Below, piece by piece: positions 23,484 through 30,630 of a DNA stretch of 34,280 nt. Made by a program: the position numbers and the translations under genes. The notes under the pieces were generated by a model. That model had not been told where the DNA came from. It made no database searches and was given only the letters and a program-made list of their open reading frames with translations. Source of the DNA: Bog-756 sp037141235 (GTDB taxonomy: Bacteria > Actinomycetota > Acidimicrobiia > Acidimicrobiales > RAAP-2); assembly GCA_037141235.1 (NCBI GenBank), contig JBAXCY010000011.1:1-34280 (forward strand), read 5' to 3'. The first letter of the stretch is position 1. Each line of letters opens with the position of its first letter.

Positions 23484-25549
23484 ACGGCACCCTTGGCCAC
23501 ACCGGCGTCCTGTTGGGCTTCGTTGCTGCCCTGGCGGGGATCACCGTCCTGGTGGTGGGCCTGGTACGAGGCCGACCCGGTGGGCTCACCCGGGGCCGGG
23601 TCTACGCGCCGCTGATCCTGCTCGGTGGGGTGGTGGCGGTGGTCGCCATGCAGCGGGCGCTGGTCACCCACGACTTCTCGCTCAGCTATGTCGCCGACAA
23701 CAACAGCCGCGTCACACCGCTGATCTACTCGATCACCGGGATGTGGTCGGCGCTGGCTGGATCGATCCTGCTGTGGGGGGTCATTCTCGGTGGCTATGCG
23801 ACCGCCATGGTCTGGCGCTTCCGGGCCCGGTCCGACGACCCGCTGGTGGCTTGGGCCACATTGGTGATGTACGCCGTGGCCGCCTTCTTCTTCGGCCTGA
23901 TGCTCGGCCCGGCCGATCCGTTCGCCCACGTCACGGGGGCGGTTCCGGCCAACGGGCTCGGTCCCAACGTGCTCCTGCAGGACAACCCCCTAGTGCTGTT
24001 CCACCCGCCCATGCTCTACCTCGGTCTGGTCGGCTTCACTCTTCCGTTCGCCTTCGCGGTGGCGTCACTGGTCACCGGTCGGCTCGATGAGGACTGGCAG
24101 GTGGAGACGAGGCGGTGGACGCTGTTCGCCTGGACGTTCCTCACCCTCGGGATCGTGCTGGGGGCATGGTGGTCGTATCAGGTGCTTGGCTGGGGTGGGT
24201 TCTGGGCGTGGGATCCGGTGGAGAACGCCTCGTTGCTCCCGTGGCTGGTCGGCACCGCCTATCTCCATTCGGTGATGGTCCAGCAGCGGCGCGGGCTTCT
24301 GCAGGTGTGGAACTTGTCGCTGGTCGTGGCCACCTTCAGTCTCACCATCCTTGGCACCTTTCTCACTCGGTCCGGGGTCATCCAGTCGGTGCACTCGTTC
24401 TCGACCTCGAGCATCGGCCCGCTCCTCCTCGGCTTCTTCGCTTTGGTGCTGGTGGTGGGACTCGGACTCATCGCTTGGCGGGGTGACCGCCTGCGGTCAC
24501 CCGGGGGGATCGACTCGCCGATCAGCCGTGAAGGCGCATTCCTGGCCAATAATCTCGTGTTCGTCCTGTTCGCCTTCGTCGTGCTGCTGGGCACGGTGTT
24601 CCCCCTCCTTTACGAAGCACTCAACAGCGGAGCCCAGGTGGCGGTGGGCGCCCCCTACTTCAACCGCCTGATCATCCCCCTTGGCCTCGGACTGCTCTTC
24701 CTCATGGCGGTGGCACCGGCGCTTCCATGGCGGAAGAGCTCGGCCGAGGTCATGCGGGGTCGGTTGGCCATCCCGGCCGCCATCGGCGTCCTCGTAGTTG
24801 TGGGCTGCGTCCTCGGCGGTATCGACGGAATCGAGCCACTGCTGGCCTTCGGACTTGGGGCATTCGCGGCGGCATCGGCCGGGCGGGCCTTGGTGCTATC
24901 GGTGCGTGGTGCCTGGCGCCGAGCCCGGGCGTCTGGACAGTCTCCAGCCCGGGCCACGCTGGCCGCATGGCGGGGGCTGGTGGGGCGGGCCAACGGAGGG
25001 ATGATCGTCCATATCGGTGTGGTGATCATCGCCGTGGGTCTGGCTGGGGCCACCGCATTCGGTCACCGGGGCACGGTTGTACTCGTCCAGGGGCAGACCG
25101 GTTCTTACGCCGGTCACTCGGTCAAATTCGTTGGTACCCGCACCGTACGAACACCTTCGCATGTGAGCCGCCAGGCCCTGCTGGTTGTCGACGACGGTGC
25201 CGTCTTCACGCCCGCTATCAGTCAGTTCGGTGCCGGAACCCAAGCTGTGGGTACGCCTGCCGTCGACTCGGGCGTCACCGCCGACGTGTACCTGACCATC
25301 AACTCGATCCCCGACAAGGGTGGCGCGTGGACCTTCGGTGTGGTGGTCCAGCCCTTGGTCATGTGGCTCTGGATCGGCGGTGCCCTGGTAGTAGTGGGCT
25401 CGGTACTGTCGGCCATCCCCGGCCGCAGGCGTCGACCCACCGATCCGGTATCGGCACCGGTGGCCGGCACGGCTCCGCTGGCTGATCCTGACCTTCCGGC
25501 CTCGTCACCGGTGGTTTCCGACCCGGTCGGCGTCGGAGATGCCTCTTGA
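23480..25549 (+). CDS. ccmF: Cytochrome c heme lyase subunit CcmF
   Basis: Large polytopic membrane protein (689 residues) that attaches heme to apocytochrome c with CcmH. The N-terminal LGHTGVLLGFVAAL resembles the usual CcmF start. The WWD domain is complete: WWSYQVLGWGGFWAWDPVENASLLPWL (230-256), followed by YLHSVMVQQRRG and FSLTILGTFLTRSGVIQSVHSF. Further helices and a large external loop (QGQTGSYAGHSVKFVGTRTV) precede the last helix and a Pro-rich tail. The GTG at 23480 is the best start; the frame is open to a TTG at 23435, but that would fall inside the 15-bp repeats. The stop overlaps the TTG start of ccmG. Confidence 0.95.
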   Translation: MNGTLGHTGVLLGFVAALAGITVLVVGLVRGRPGGLTRGRVYAPLILLGGVVAVVAMQRALVTHDFSLSYVADNNSRVTPLIYSITGMWSALAGSILLWGVILGGYATAMVWRFRARSDDPLVAWATLVMYAVAAFFFGLMLGPADPFAHVTGAVPANGLGPNVLLQDNPLVLFHPPMLYLGLVGFTLPFAFAVASLVTGRLDEDWQVETRRWTLFAWTFLTLGIVLGAWWSYQVLGWGGFWAWDPVENASLLPWLVGTAYLHSVMVQQRRGLLQVWNLSLVVATFSLTILGTFLTRSGVIQSVHSFSTSSIGPLLLGFFALVLVVGLGLIAWRGDRLRSPGGIDSPISREGAFLANNLVFVLFAFVVLLGTVFPLLYEALNSGAQVAVGAPYFNRLIIPLGLGLLFLMAVAPALPWRKSSAEVMRGRLAIPAAIGVLVVVGCVLGGIDGIEPLLAFGLGAFAAASAGRALVLSVRGAWRRARASGQSPARATLAAWRGLVGRANGGMIVHIGVVIIAVGLAGATAFGHRGTVVLVQGQTGSYAGHSVKFVGTRTVRTPSHVSRQALLVVDDGAVFTPAISQFGAGTQAVGTPAVDSGVTADVYLTINSIPDKGGAWTFGVVVQPLVMWLWIGGALVVVGSVLSAIPGRRRRPTDPVSAPVAGTAPLADPDLPASSPVVSDPVGVGDAS

Positions 25550-26154
25550 GCGACCTCCCCTCTTTGGACGACCAGCCTCGATCAACAGGAAAGACTGCTG
25601 GGGAACTTCCAGCGAAACGCCACACGGCTCGGTGGGCGGCAGTCACCGTGCTGGTGGTAGGAGCTGGCCTGATCGCCGTCCTGGCCACACGGCCACCAGC
25701 CGCGGTGACCGAGGTGCGGAGTCCCCTGGTCGGCAATCCGGCTCCATCCATTCGCGGGATCACTGTGGACGGGCACGCCTACGCACTGGCCCAACCCCCG
25801 GGCACATTTGTGGTGCTCAACTACTTCGCCAGCTGGTGTGTGCCGTGTCAGCAAGAGGGTCCCGAGTTGGTGCGCTTCGACTTCCAGCACCGCCAAGCAG
25901 GGGACGCCCGTCTGGTCAGTGTCGTCTTCGATGACACGACGTCGGCCGCCAGGTCCTACCAGGCCACATTGGGGGCGACCTGGCCCACGCTGGCCGATTC
26001 GAAGGGCGAGTTGGCGTTGAACTACGGGGTCCGGGCCCCTCCGACGACGTTTTTGATCGCCCCTGACGGACGAGTGGTTGCCTACCTGGTCGCCCCGGTG
26101 ACGGCGGCGGGACTCGATGCACTGATCGCCCGCGCTAAGGCAACCGGCGCATGA
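25546..26154 (+). CDS. ccmG: Membrane-anchored thioredoxin CcmG/DsbE
   Basis: Thiol-disulfide oxidoreductase that reduces apocytochrome cysteines before heme attachment. The 202-residue protein has an N-terminal anchor (WAAVTVLVVGAGLIAVLA). A thioredoxin domain follows, with FASWCVPCQQEGPEL (Cys98, Cys101) and the cis-proline loop GVRAPPTTFLI. It starts with TTG overlapping the ccmF stop (TTGA) and ends overlapping the ccmH ATG (ATGA). The active-site WCVPC, like the WCxPC of CcmG/ResA proteins, and the context make a CcmG role likely. Confidence 0.9.
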   Translation: MSDLPSLDDQPRSTGKTAGELPAKRHTARWAAVTVLVVGAGLIAVLATRPPAAVTEVRSPLVGNPAPSIRGITVDGHAYALAQPPGTFVVLNYFASWCVPCQQEGPELVRFDFQHRQAGDARLVSVVFDDTTSAARSYQATLGATWPTLADSKGELALNYGVRAPPTTFLIAPDGRVVAYLVAPVTAAGLDALIARAKATGA

Positions 26155-27440
26155 GCCGCAAGCACTTTCCGCTGTGGACCGTGCTGGCCGTGGTGCTGGT
26201 CGCAGCACTCCTGATCGGTGGTGGCGTGTTCTCATCGTCATCCCCCTCTGCTGCTGCTCGGGCCGCGGCCATCGAATCGGTGATCCGTTGCCCGAGTTGT
26301 GAGGACCTGTCGGTGGCCGCCTCGAGTGCCCCGACCGCCATCGCCGTGCGGGCCGAGGTGTCGCGTCAGGTCGCGGAAGGCAGGAGCGACGGCCAGATCA
26401 AGGAGTACTTGGTCGCCCGGTATGGCTCGGCCATCGTGCTGGAGCCTGCTACCACCGGATGGGCCGCCGTGGTCTGGGTGCTACCCGTCGTGGTCGCCAT
26501 AGCGGCCATCGGACTGCTGGTCCTGGTGCTGGTGCGACGGCGACGAAGAGGTGACGGTGACCTCGACGCCGACGTGCGGTCCCCGGACGTCGACCCGGTG
26601 CTGCTCGATGAACGTCGGCGGTTCCTCACTCAGTCGTTGGCCGATGCCGATGCCGAGTACCTGGCTGGTGATCTGTCGGATGCTGACTATCTGGCGCTGC
26701 GCCAGCGCGATCTCACCCGGCTGGGGTTGCTGGCTTCCACGTCGTCCACGGCGTCCACGGCGTCCACGGCGTCCACGGCGTCCACGGCGTCCACCTCCGT
26801 CCGAGACACCCCTGACACTCTCGACGCCACCACCGGTACTGCTGCTTCCACGGATCCATCGAAGGGTCCTGCCACCGCTCGACACCGGCGGAACCGTCGG
26901 TTTCTCCTTGGTGCGCTGGCCTGCTTCGCTGCCGCGCTGATCGTGGCCGTTCCGCTGTTCAGCTCGAACCGGCTGCCCGGCCAGACGGCTACCGGGTCGG
27001 TGAACTTGAGTCCGAGCCAACAGCTCGCCCGTTCGCTTGATCAAGCGGCTGCCGTCGCAAATACGGGACAGCTGGGCCAGGCAGCCCAGCTCTACCAATC
27101 AGTCCTGAGCGCACACCCGGACAGTGCCGTGGCGCTGGCCCAGTTGGGCTGGATCGAGTACCGGATCGGCACGGCAGGATCTAGTACATCGTTGATCACC
27201 GACGCCCGGGCCAAGCTCGACCAGGCCGTCGACCTGGCGCCTGGTGACTACGCGGCGCATCTGTACATCGGGACGATCTTGCTCGCCCACGATGGCAATG
27301 CCGCCGGTGCGGCCGACCAGTTCCGCCTGTTCGTGGGCGCAGGACCTCCAGCCAGGGTGCTGGCCGAGGCCGCGCCCACGCTGCGCACTGCGTTCGCCCA
27401 GGCCGGACAGCCGCTACCTGCCGGGGTTCCTGCCGGCTGA
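26151..27440 (+). CDS. ccmH: CcmH-CcmI fusion, cytochrome c maturation
   Basis: Protein of 429 residues joining two functions. After an N-terminal helix (residues 8-26), the CcmH domain has VIRCPSCEDLSVAASS with the redox pair Cys47/Cys50, QIKEYLVARYGSAIVLEP, and a second helix (VVWVLPVVVAIAAIGLLVLVLV). A CcmI-like linker follows: RRRFLTQSLADADAEYLAGDLSDADYLALRQRDLTRLGLL. A (Ser-Thr-Ala)n tract encoded by 9-bp DNA repeats comes next, then another helix and TPR-like repeats (AQLYQSVLSAHPDSAVALAQLGWIEYRIG, AKLDQAVDLAPGDYAAHLYIGTILL). The C-terminal half would present apocytochrome to the ligase. It is the last gene of the run and a hairpin follows. Confidence 0.88.
   Translation: MSRKHFPLWTVLAVVLVAALLIGGGVFSSSSPSAAARAAAIESVIRCPSCEDLSVAASSAPTAIAVRAEVSRQVAEGRSDGQIKEYLVARYGSAIVLEPATTGWAAVVWVLPVVVAIAAIGLLVLVLVRRRRRGDGDLDADVRSPDVDPVLLDERRRFLTQSLADADAEYLAGDLSDADYLALRQRDLTRLGLLASTSSTASTASTASTASTASTSVRDTPDTLDATTGTAASTDPSKGPATARHRRNRRFLLGALACFAAALIVAVPLFSSNRLPGQTATGSVNLSPSQQLARSLDQAAAVANTGQLGQAAQLYQSVLSAHPDSAVALAQLGWIEYRIGTAGSSTSLITDARAKLDQAVDLAPGDYAAHLYIGTILLAHDGNAAGAADQFRLFVGAGPPARVLAEAAPTLRTAFAQAGQPLPAGVPAG
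26744..26797 (+). repeat. 9-bp coding microsatellite in ccmH
   Basis: Five perfect tandem copies of GTCCACGGC (26744-26788) plus a partial sixth. They encode a Ser-Thr-Ala linker between the CcmH and CcmI parts. A 9-bp unit keeps the frame, so copy-number change would alter linker length only. Confidence 0.9.
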
Positions 27441-27458
27441 TTCCTCGACTCGACGCGC

Positions 27459-27482
27459 GGACCCGCATTCGGTTGTGGGTCC
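27459..27482 (+). terminator. Hairpin after the ccm cluster
   Basis: GGACCCGC pairs with GTGGGTCC: an 8-bp stem with one G-T wobble around an 8-base loop, 19 bases after the ccmH stop. No T-run follows. The remaining 140 bases to the next gene (convergent) show nothing I recognise. Confidence 0.5.
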
Positions 27483-27623
27483 GGGCAGGCATTGCCGCCA
27501 CCCTCTCGGCCACCCTGGCGACCAGCAAGGCGGTGCTGACCTTCACCAACAACGGGGATGGCGCGCCTCACCGACGTGGAGAGGAAGGCACTCTTCGGAA
27601 GGCAGATTCTTCATCCGTACGCC

Positions 27624-28601
27624 TCATCGTGAGGGGACGAGGACGACCTTGCCTGCGACAGTCCGGTCGATCAGCGCCTCCATGACGGCGGCGGCATCCT
27701 CGAGAGGCCGGGTTGCCGGAGCGGTGGGGTGCAGGCGCCCGTCGGCCACCATCCCCATCAGCTCATCGATGAGGGCCCGATTGCCGAAGGGATCCTTGAA
27801 CGTCCACCCGCCCCAGTCCACGCCGACGAGCGTGCGGTTGTTGAGCAGTACCTGGTTGATCGGGATCGAAGGGATCGGGCCCGACGCGAAGCCGATCACA
27901 CAGAAGCGGCCCATGTGACGAGTGGCCCGCAGCGCCGGTTCGGCGTGGCGCCCACCGACTGGGTCGATCACCACGTCGACCCCGCCACCGGACAGCTCTC
28001 GGGCCCGGATCTTCAGATCTTCCTCCTCGTAAGCGATGGTCGCCTCGGCCCCCATAGCGACCGCCGCCTCGAGCTTGTCGGGGGTGGAGGCGGCAGCAAT
28101 CACCCGGGCCCCTAGTGCGGTGGCTACATCAACTGCCGCCAGTCCGATGCCACCCCCAGCGCCCAGGACGAGCACCCACTCACCCGGTGCCACCGTGGTG
28201 CGCCGGGTCAATGTGAAGAGCATGGTGCAGTAGCTCTGGACGAGGGCGGCTGCTTGGGGGAGGTCGATGGCATCGGGTATAGCCACGAGGGATAGGGCAG
28301 GGACCAGGACCTGTCCGGCGAACCCCCCGAAGCCACAGAACGCCAGGACCCGGTCACCGACCGCCCACCCTGTCACCCCTGAGCCGATGGCGCCGATGGT
28401 TCCGGACACCTCGCTTCCGGGGACGAACGGGGTCGCCGGCTTGAGCTGGTACTTCCCCTGGCAGATCAGGCCGTCGACGAAGTTGACACCGGCGGCGGCC
28501 ACATCGATGACCACCATCCCCTCACCGGGCTCCAGGGCGGGTCGCTCCTCCACCGCCAAGGTGTCAAGGGGCCCGAACTCGTTGCAAACGACGGCGCTCA
28601 T
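27624..28601 (-). CDS. Zinc-independent quinone oxidoreductase-like MDR protein
   Basis: Medium-chain dehydrogenase/reductase of the NADPH:quinone oxidoreductase (QOR) type, 325 residues. The GroES-like N-terminal half has AAGVNFVDGLICQGKYQLKPATPFVPGSEVSGTI. The Rossmann half has VLVLGAGGGIGLAAVDVATALGARVIAAAS, followed by GGVDVVIDPVGG. The catalytic and structural zinc ligands of alcohol dehydrogenases are absent, which fits the QOR or enoyl-reductase groups. The ATG at 28601 is chosen because a minus-strand TAGGTT ends 7 bases upstream; the frame stays open further but reads as low-quality Arg/Gly-rich sequence. It converges with the ccm cluster and lies downstream of the desulfurase gene behind a hairpin, so it is likely an independent unit. 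The substrate is unknown. Confidence 0.88.
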   Translation of the reverse strand: MSAVVCNEFGPLDTLAVEERPALEPGEGMVVIDVAAAGVNFVDGLICQGKYQLKPATPFVPGSEVSGTIGAIGSGVTGWAVGDRVLAFCGFGGFAGQVLVPALSLVAIPDAIDLPQAAALVQSYCTMLFTLTRRTTVAPGEWVLVLGAGGGIGLAAVDVATALGARVIAAASTPDKLEAAVAMGAEATIAYEEEDLKIRARELSGGGVDVVIDPVGGRHAEPALRATRHMGRFCVIGFASGPIPSIPINQVLLNNRTLVGVDWGGWTFKDPFGNRALIDELMGMVADGRLHPTAPATRPLEDAAAVMEALIDRTVAGKVVLVPSR

Positions 28602-28608
28602 GGCGGTA

Positions 28609-28614
28609 AACCTA
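28609..28614 (-). promoter_or_regulatory. -10 hexamer of the quinone oxidoreductase-like gene
   Basis: Minus-strand TAGGTT, 7 bases before the ATG at 28601; no clear -35. Confidence 0.45.
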
Positions 28615-28620
28615 GCGGTC

Positions 28621-28635
28621 GCCACCGGTGGTGGC
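28621..28635 (-). terminator. Hairpin after the desulfurase gene
   Basis: GCCACC and GGTGGC form a 6-bp stem with a 3-base loop immediately after the desulfurase stop codon and before the -10 of the next gene. Confidence 0.4.
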
Positions 28636-28636
28636 C

Positions 28637-29827
28637 CTAGTTCGCCAGGCTCCTGAGCCGTCCCACCACGCCGGCGAAGGCCGCGGCGAACGCCTCGATG
28701 TCCGCATCGGTCGTCGACCATCCAACGGACAGGCGGAGCGACCGCTCGCCGTCGACACCCATGGCTTCGAGGACCGGTGACGGCTCGAGTGACTCCGACG
28801 AGCACGCTGACCCCGAGTGCACAGCGACCCCCGCCTGGTCGAGGCCGAGCAGAACGGGCTCGGCTTCCACCCCGGCCACCCCGACACACACGATGTGCGG
28901 GACCCTGCCAATGGTGTCGCCATAGGGGACGACGCCGTCCACCGCGCAGGCCGCCTCCAGCAAGCGCTCCGTGTGGCGCCGAGCGATCTCGGCCTCCTCG
29001 GCCCGGCGCCCGGGTTTGGCCAGTGCGGCAGCGGCGGCCCCGAAGCCAATGGCCCCGATGACGTTCTCCAAACCAGCCCGGCGTCCTCGTTCCTGCTCGC
29101 CGCCGACCAACAGCGGGTCGATCCGCAGCCCGCGCCGGAGCAGCAGCGCGCCCATACCGGACGGGCCGCCCAGTTTGTGAGCGGACACGGACACCAGGTC
29201 GGCTCCGGAGGGACCGAGATCGAGCTCTAGGTACCCAGCGGCCGACGCCGCGTCGACATGGACTGGGATGCCGATCCCCCGGCAGAGCTCCACCACGCCG
29301 GCCACATCTTGGACGGTCCCGACCTCATGGTTGGCCGCCTGGCAGTGGACGAGCACCGGGGGCCGACCGTGCTCGGCGTTGGACCTGGCTACGGCATCTT
29401 CCACGGCGCCCGGGTGGATCCTTCCTTCGCCGTCCACGTCGATCCACACCACTGAGCCGTGGCGTGCCGACGCATCCCGCACGGCGGAGTGCTCTACGGC
29501 GGCGCACGCCACCGGAGCCGAACTATTTGCCGAAGCGCCTGTCAATCGCTCACCCTGGCCCGGGTCGGTACCGGCCAGCACGCCCCACACGGCTGCATTG
29601 ATCGACTCGGTGCCACCCGAGGTCAGGATCACTTGGCGGGGGCGGACGCCGAACAGGTCGGCCACCTGCTGGCGCGCCTCCTCGAGGGCGGAGCGGACCA
29701 TCTGGCCTTCGGTGTGGACCCGGCCCGGATCCGCGGTGATCCCCAGATCGTCCCAAGCATCCATGGCGGCCCTGGCTTCGGGGCGGAGCGGGGTGACAGA
29801 TGCGTGGTCGAGGTAGTGGCGGGCCAC
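28637..29827 (-). CDS. Cysteine desulfurase-like PLP enzyme (NifS/IscS family)
   Basis: PLP-dependent class V aminotransferase-fold enzyme of 396 residues, predicted to take sulfur from cysteine for Fe-S cluster or thio-compound synthesis. YLDHASVTPLRPEA opens the fold, ILTSGGTESINAAV binds the PLP phosphate, EHSAV holds His113, SAHKLGGPSG carries Lys218 for the Schiff base, and HSGSACSSE carries Cys342 for the persulfide. Two usual residues differ: the NNE segment reads NHE (166-168), and DAAQ reads DAAS (192-195), losing the Gln that contacts PLP. Activity is likely but not certain. The start is GTG, 9 bases after the stop of the SufR-like regulator, so the two form an operon. Confidence 0.88.
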   Translation of the reverse strand: MARHYLDHASVTPLRPEARAAMDAWDDLGITADPGRVHTEGQMVRSALEEARQQVADLFGVRPRQVILTSGGTESINAAVWGVLAGTDPGQGERLTGASANSSAPVACAAVEHSAVRDASARHGSVVWIDVDGEGRIHPGAVEDAVARSNAEHGRPPVLVHCQAANHEVGTVQDVAGVVELCRGIGIPVHVDAASAAGYLELDLGPSGADLVSVSAHKLGGPSGMGALLLRRGLRIDPLLVGGEQERGRRAGLENVIGAIGFGAAAAALAKPGRRAEEAEIARRHTERLLEAACAVDGVVPYGDTIGRVPHIVCVGVAGVEAEPVLLGLDQAGVAVHSGSACSSESLEPSPVLEAMGVDGERSLRLSVGWSTTDADIEAFAAAFAGVVGRLRSLAN

Positions 29828-29836
29828 GGTCGCTGG

Positions 29837-30583
29837 TCAGACCACAGCGGTGCAGGAGTCGTCGCCCTTGGCCCGTGACGACGACAAGACCACCGGCACG
29901 ACACCGGGGTCGTCGCCGCACAGGCCGGACAGCAGCCCCTTGACCATGCCGCGGTCGACAGCGCACAGCACCGGGTACTGCGAGGCGGCATCACCGAAGG
30001 GACAGTTGTCTGCCACCACCGCAGTGGTGGCCCCCTGGTCCTCGGCGTGGGCGGCGAACCCGTGGGCCGTCAGGGTATCGGCGATAGCGTGCATGGCCGT
30101 CCGCAGCGAGCGCTGGCTGTCACCGGGCGACATCTGCCCGGCCAGTGTCCGTCCGTACTCCTCACCGACCCGCTCCGCCATGCCCTCGGCCGCGAGCGGC
30201 CCGAGCATCTGCAGTGCCTCCTGGAGCAGTAGGACCAAGAGGTCGTCGCGCCGGGTGAGGAGGTCGAGGGTGGGGTCGTTGCCGATGGCCCGGAACCGCT
30301 TGGACGGCCGCCCAGCACCGTTCCCAGCGGCACGCTCCATGGTGATCTCGAGGTAGCCACCGGCGGCCAGACGCTCCAAGTGGTGGCGGGCCACGTTGGG
30401 GTGGAGGGAGAAGCTGGCGGCCACCTCAGACGACGTCGCCCCTGGGTTCGAGCGGACGAAGAGATAGATTTCGCGCCGAGTGGGGTCGCCGAAGGCTGAG
30501 GTGACGGCCATCACGGCCGCGGCAAACTGACTGTCCGAGTCGGAGGTGACGAGCGCGATGGGGTTGTCCGGGGCGAGCTGCAC
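29837..30583 (-). CDS. SufR-like iron-sulfur transcriptional regulator
   Basis: Winged-helix repressor-type protein of 248 residues. The HTH region is FGDPTRREIYLFVRSNPGATSSEVAASFSLHPNVARHHLERLAAGGYLE, of the ArsR/DeoR-like kind found in SufR, followed by GRPSKRFRA. Four cysteines lie in the C-terminal half at 194, 207, 222 and 244 (C-X12-C-X14-C-X21-C). The first pair's X12 spacing is the one described for SufR proteins, which bind an Fe-S cluster and repress suf genes. The start is GTG, 7 bases after a minus-strand TAGACT. The gene sits between a cysteine desulfurase (same operon) and an Mrp Fe-S carrier (divergent), which strongly supports Fe-S sensing. Autoregulation and control of mrp through the shared promoter are inferred. 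Confidence 0.8.
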   Translation of the reverse strand: MQLAPDNPIALVTSDSDSQFAAAVMAVTSAFGDPTRREIYLFVRSNPGATSSEVAASFSLHPNVARHHLERLAAGGYLEITMERAAGNGAGRPSKRFRAIGNDPTLDLLTRRDDLLVLLLQEALQMLGPLAAEGMAERVGEEYGRTLAGQMSPGDSQRSLRTAMHAIADTLTAHGFAAHAEDQGATTAVVADNCPFGDAASQYPVLCAVDRGMVKGLLSGLCGDDPGVVPVVLSSSRAKGDDSCTAVV

Positions 30584-30589
30584 GTCCCC

Positions 30590-30596
30590 TAGTCTA
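30590..30596. promoter_or_regulatory. Shared divergent -10 core between the SufR-like gene and mrp
   Basis: The 7-bp TAGTCTA gives TAGTCT on the plus strand (30590-30595), about 35 bases before the mrp ATG. It gives TAGACT on the minus strand (complement of 30591-30596), 7 bases before the regulator's GTG. No clear -35 is visible. The symmetric sequence is flanked by CCCC and CCGGGG. Confidence 0.5.
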
Positions 30597-30630
30597 CCGG
30601 GGACGCCGAAATCCCTTCAGGAGTGCATCC

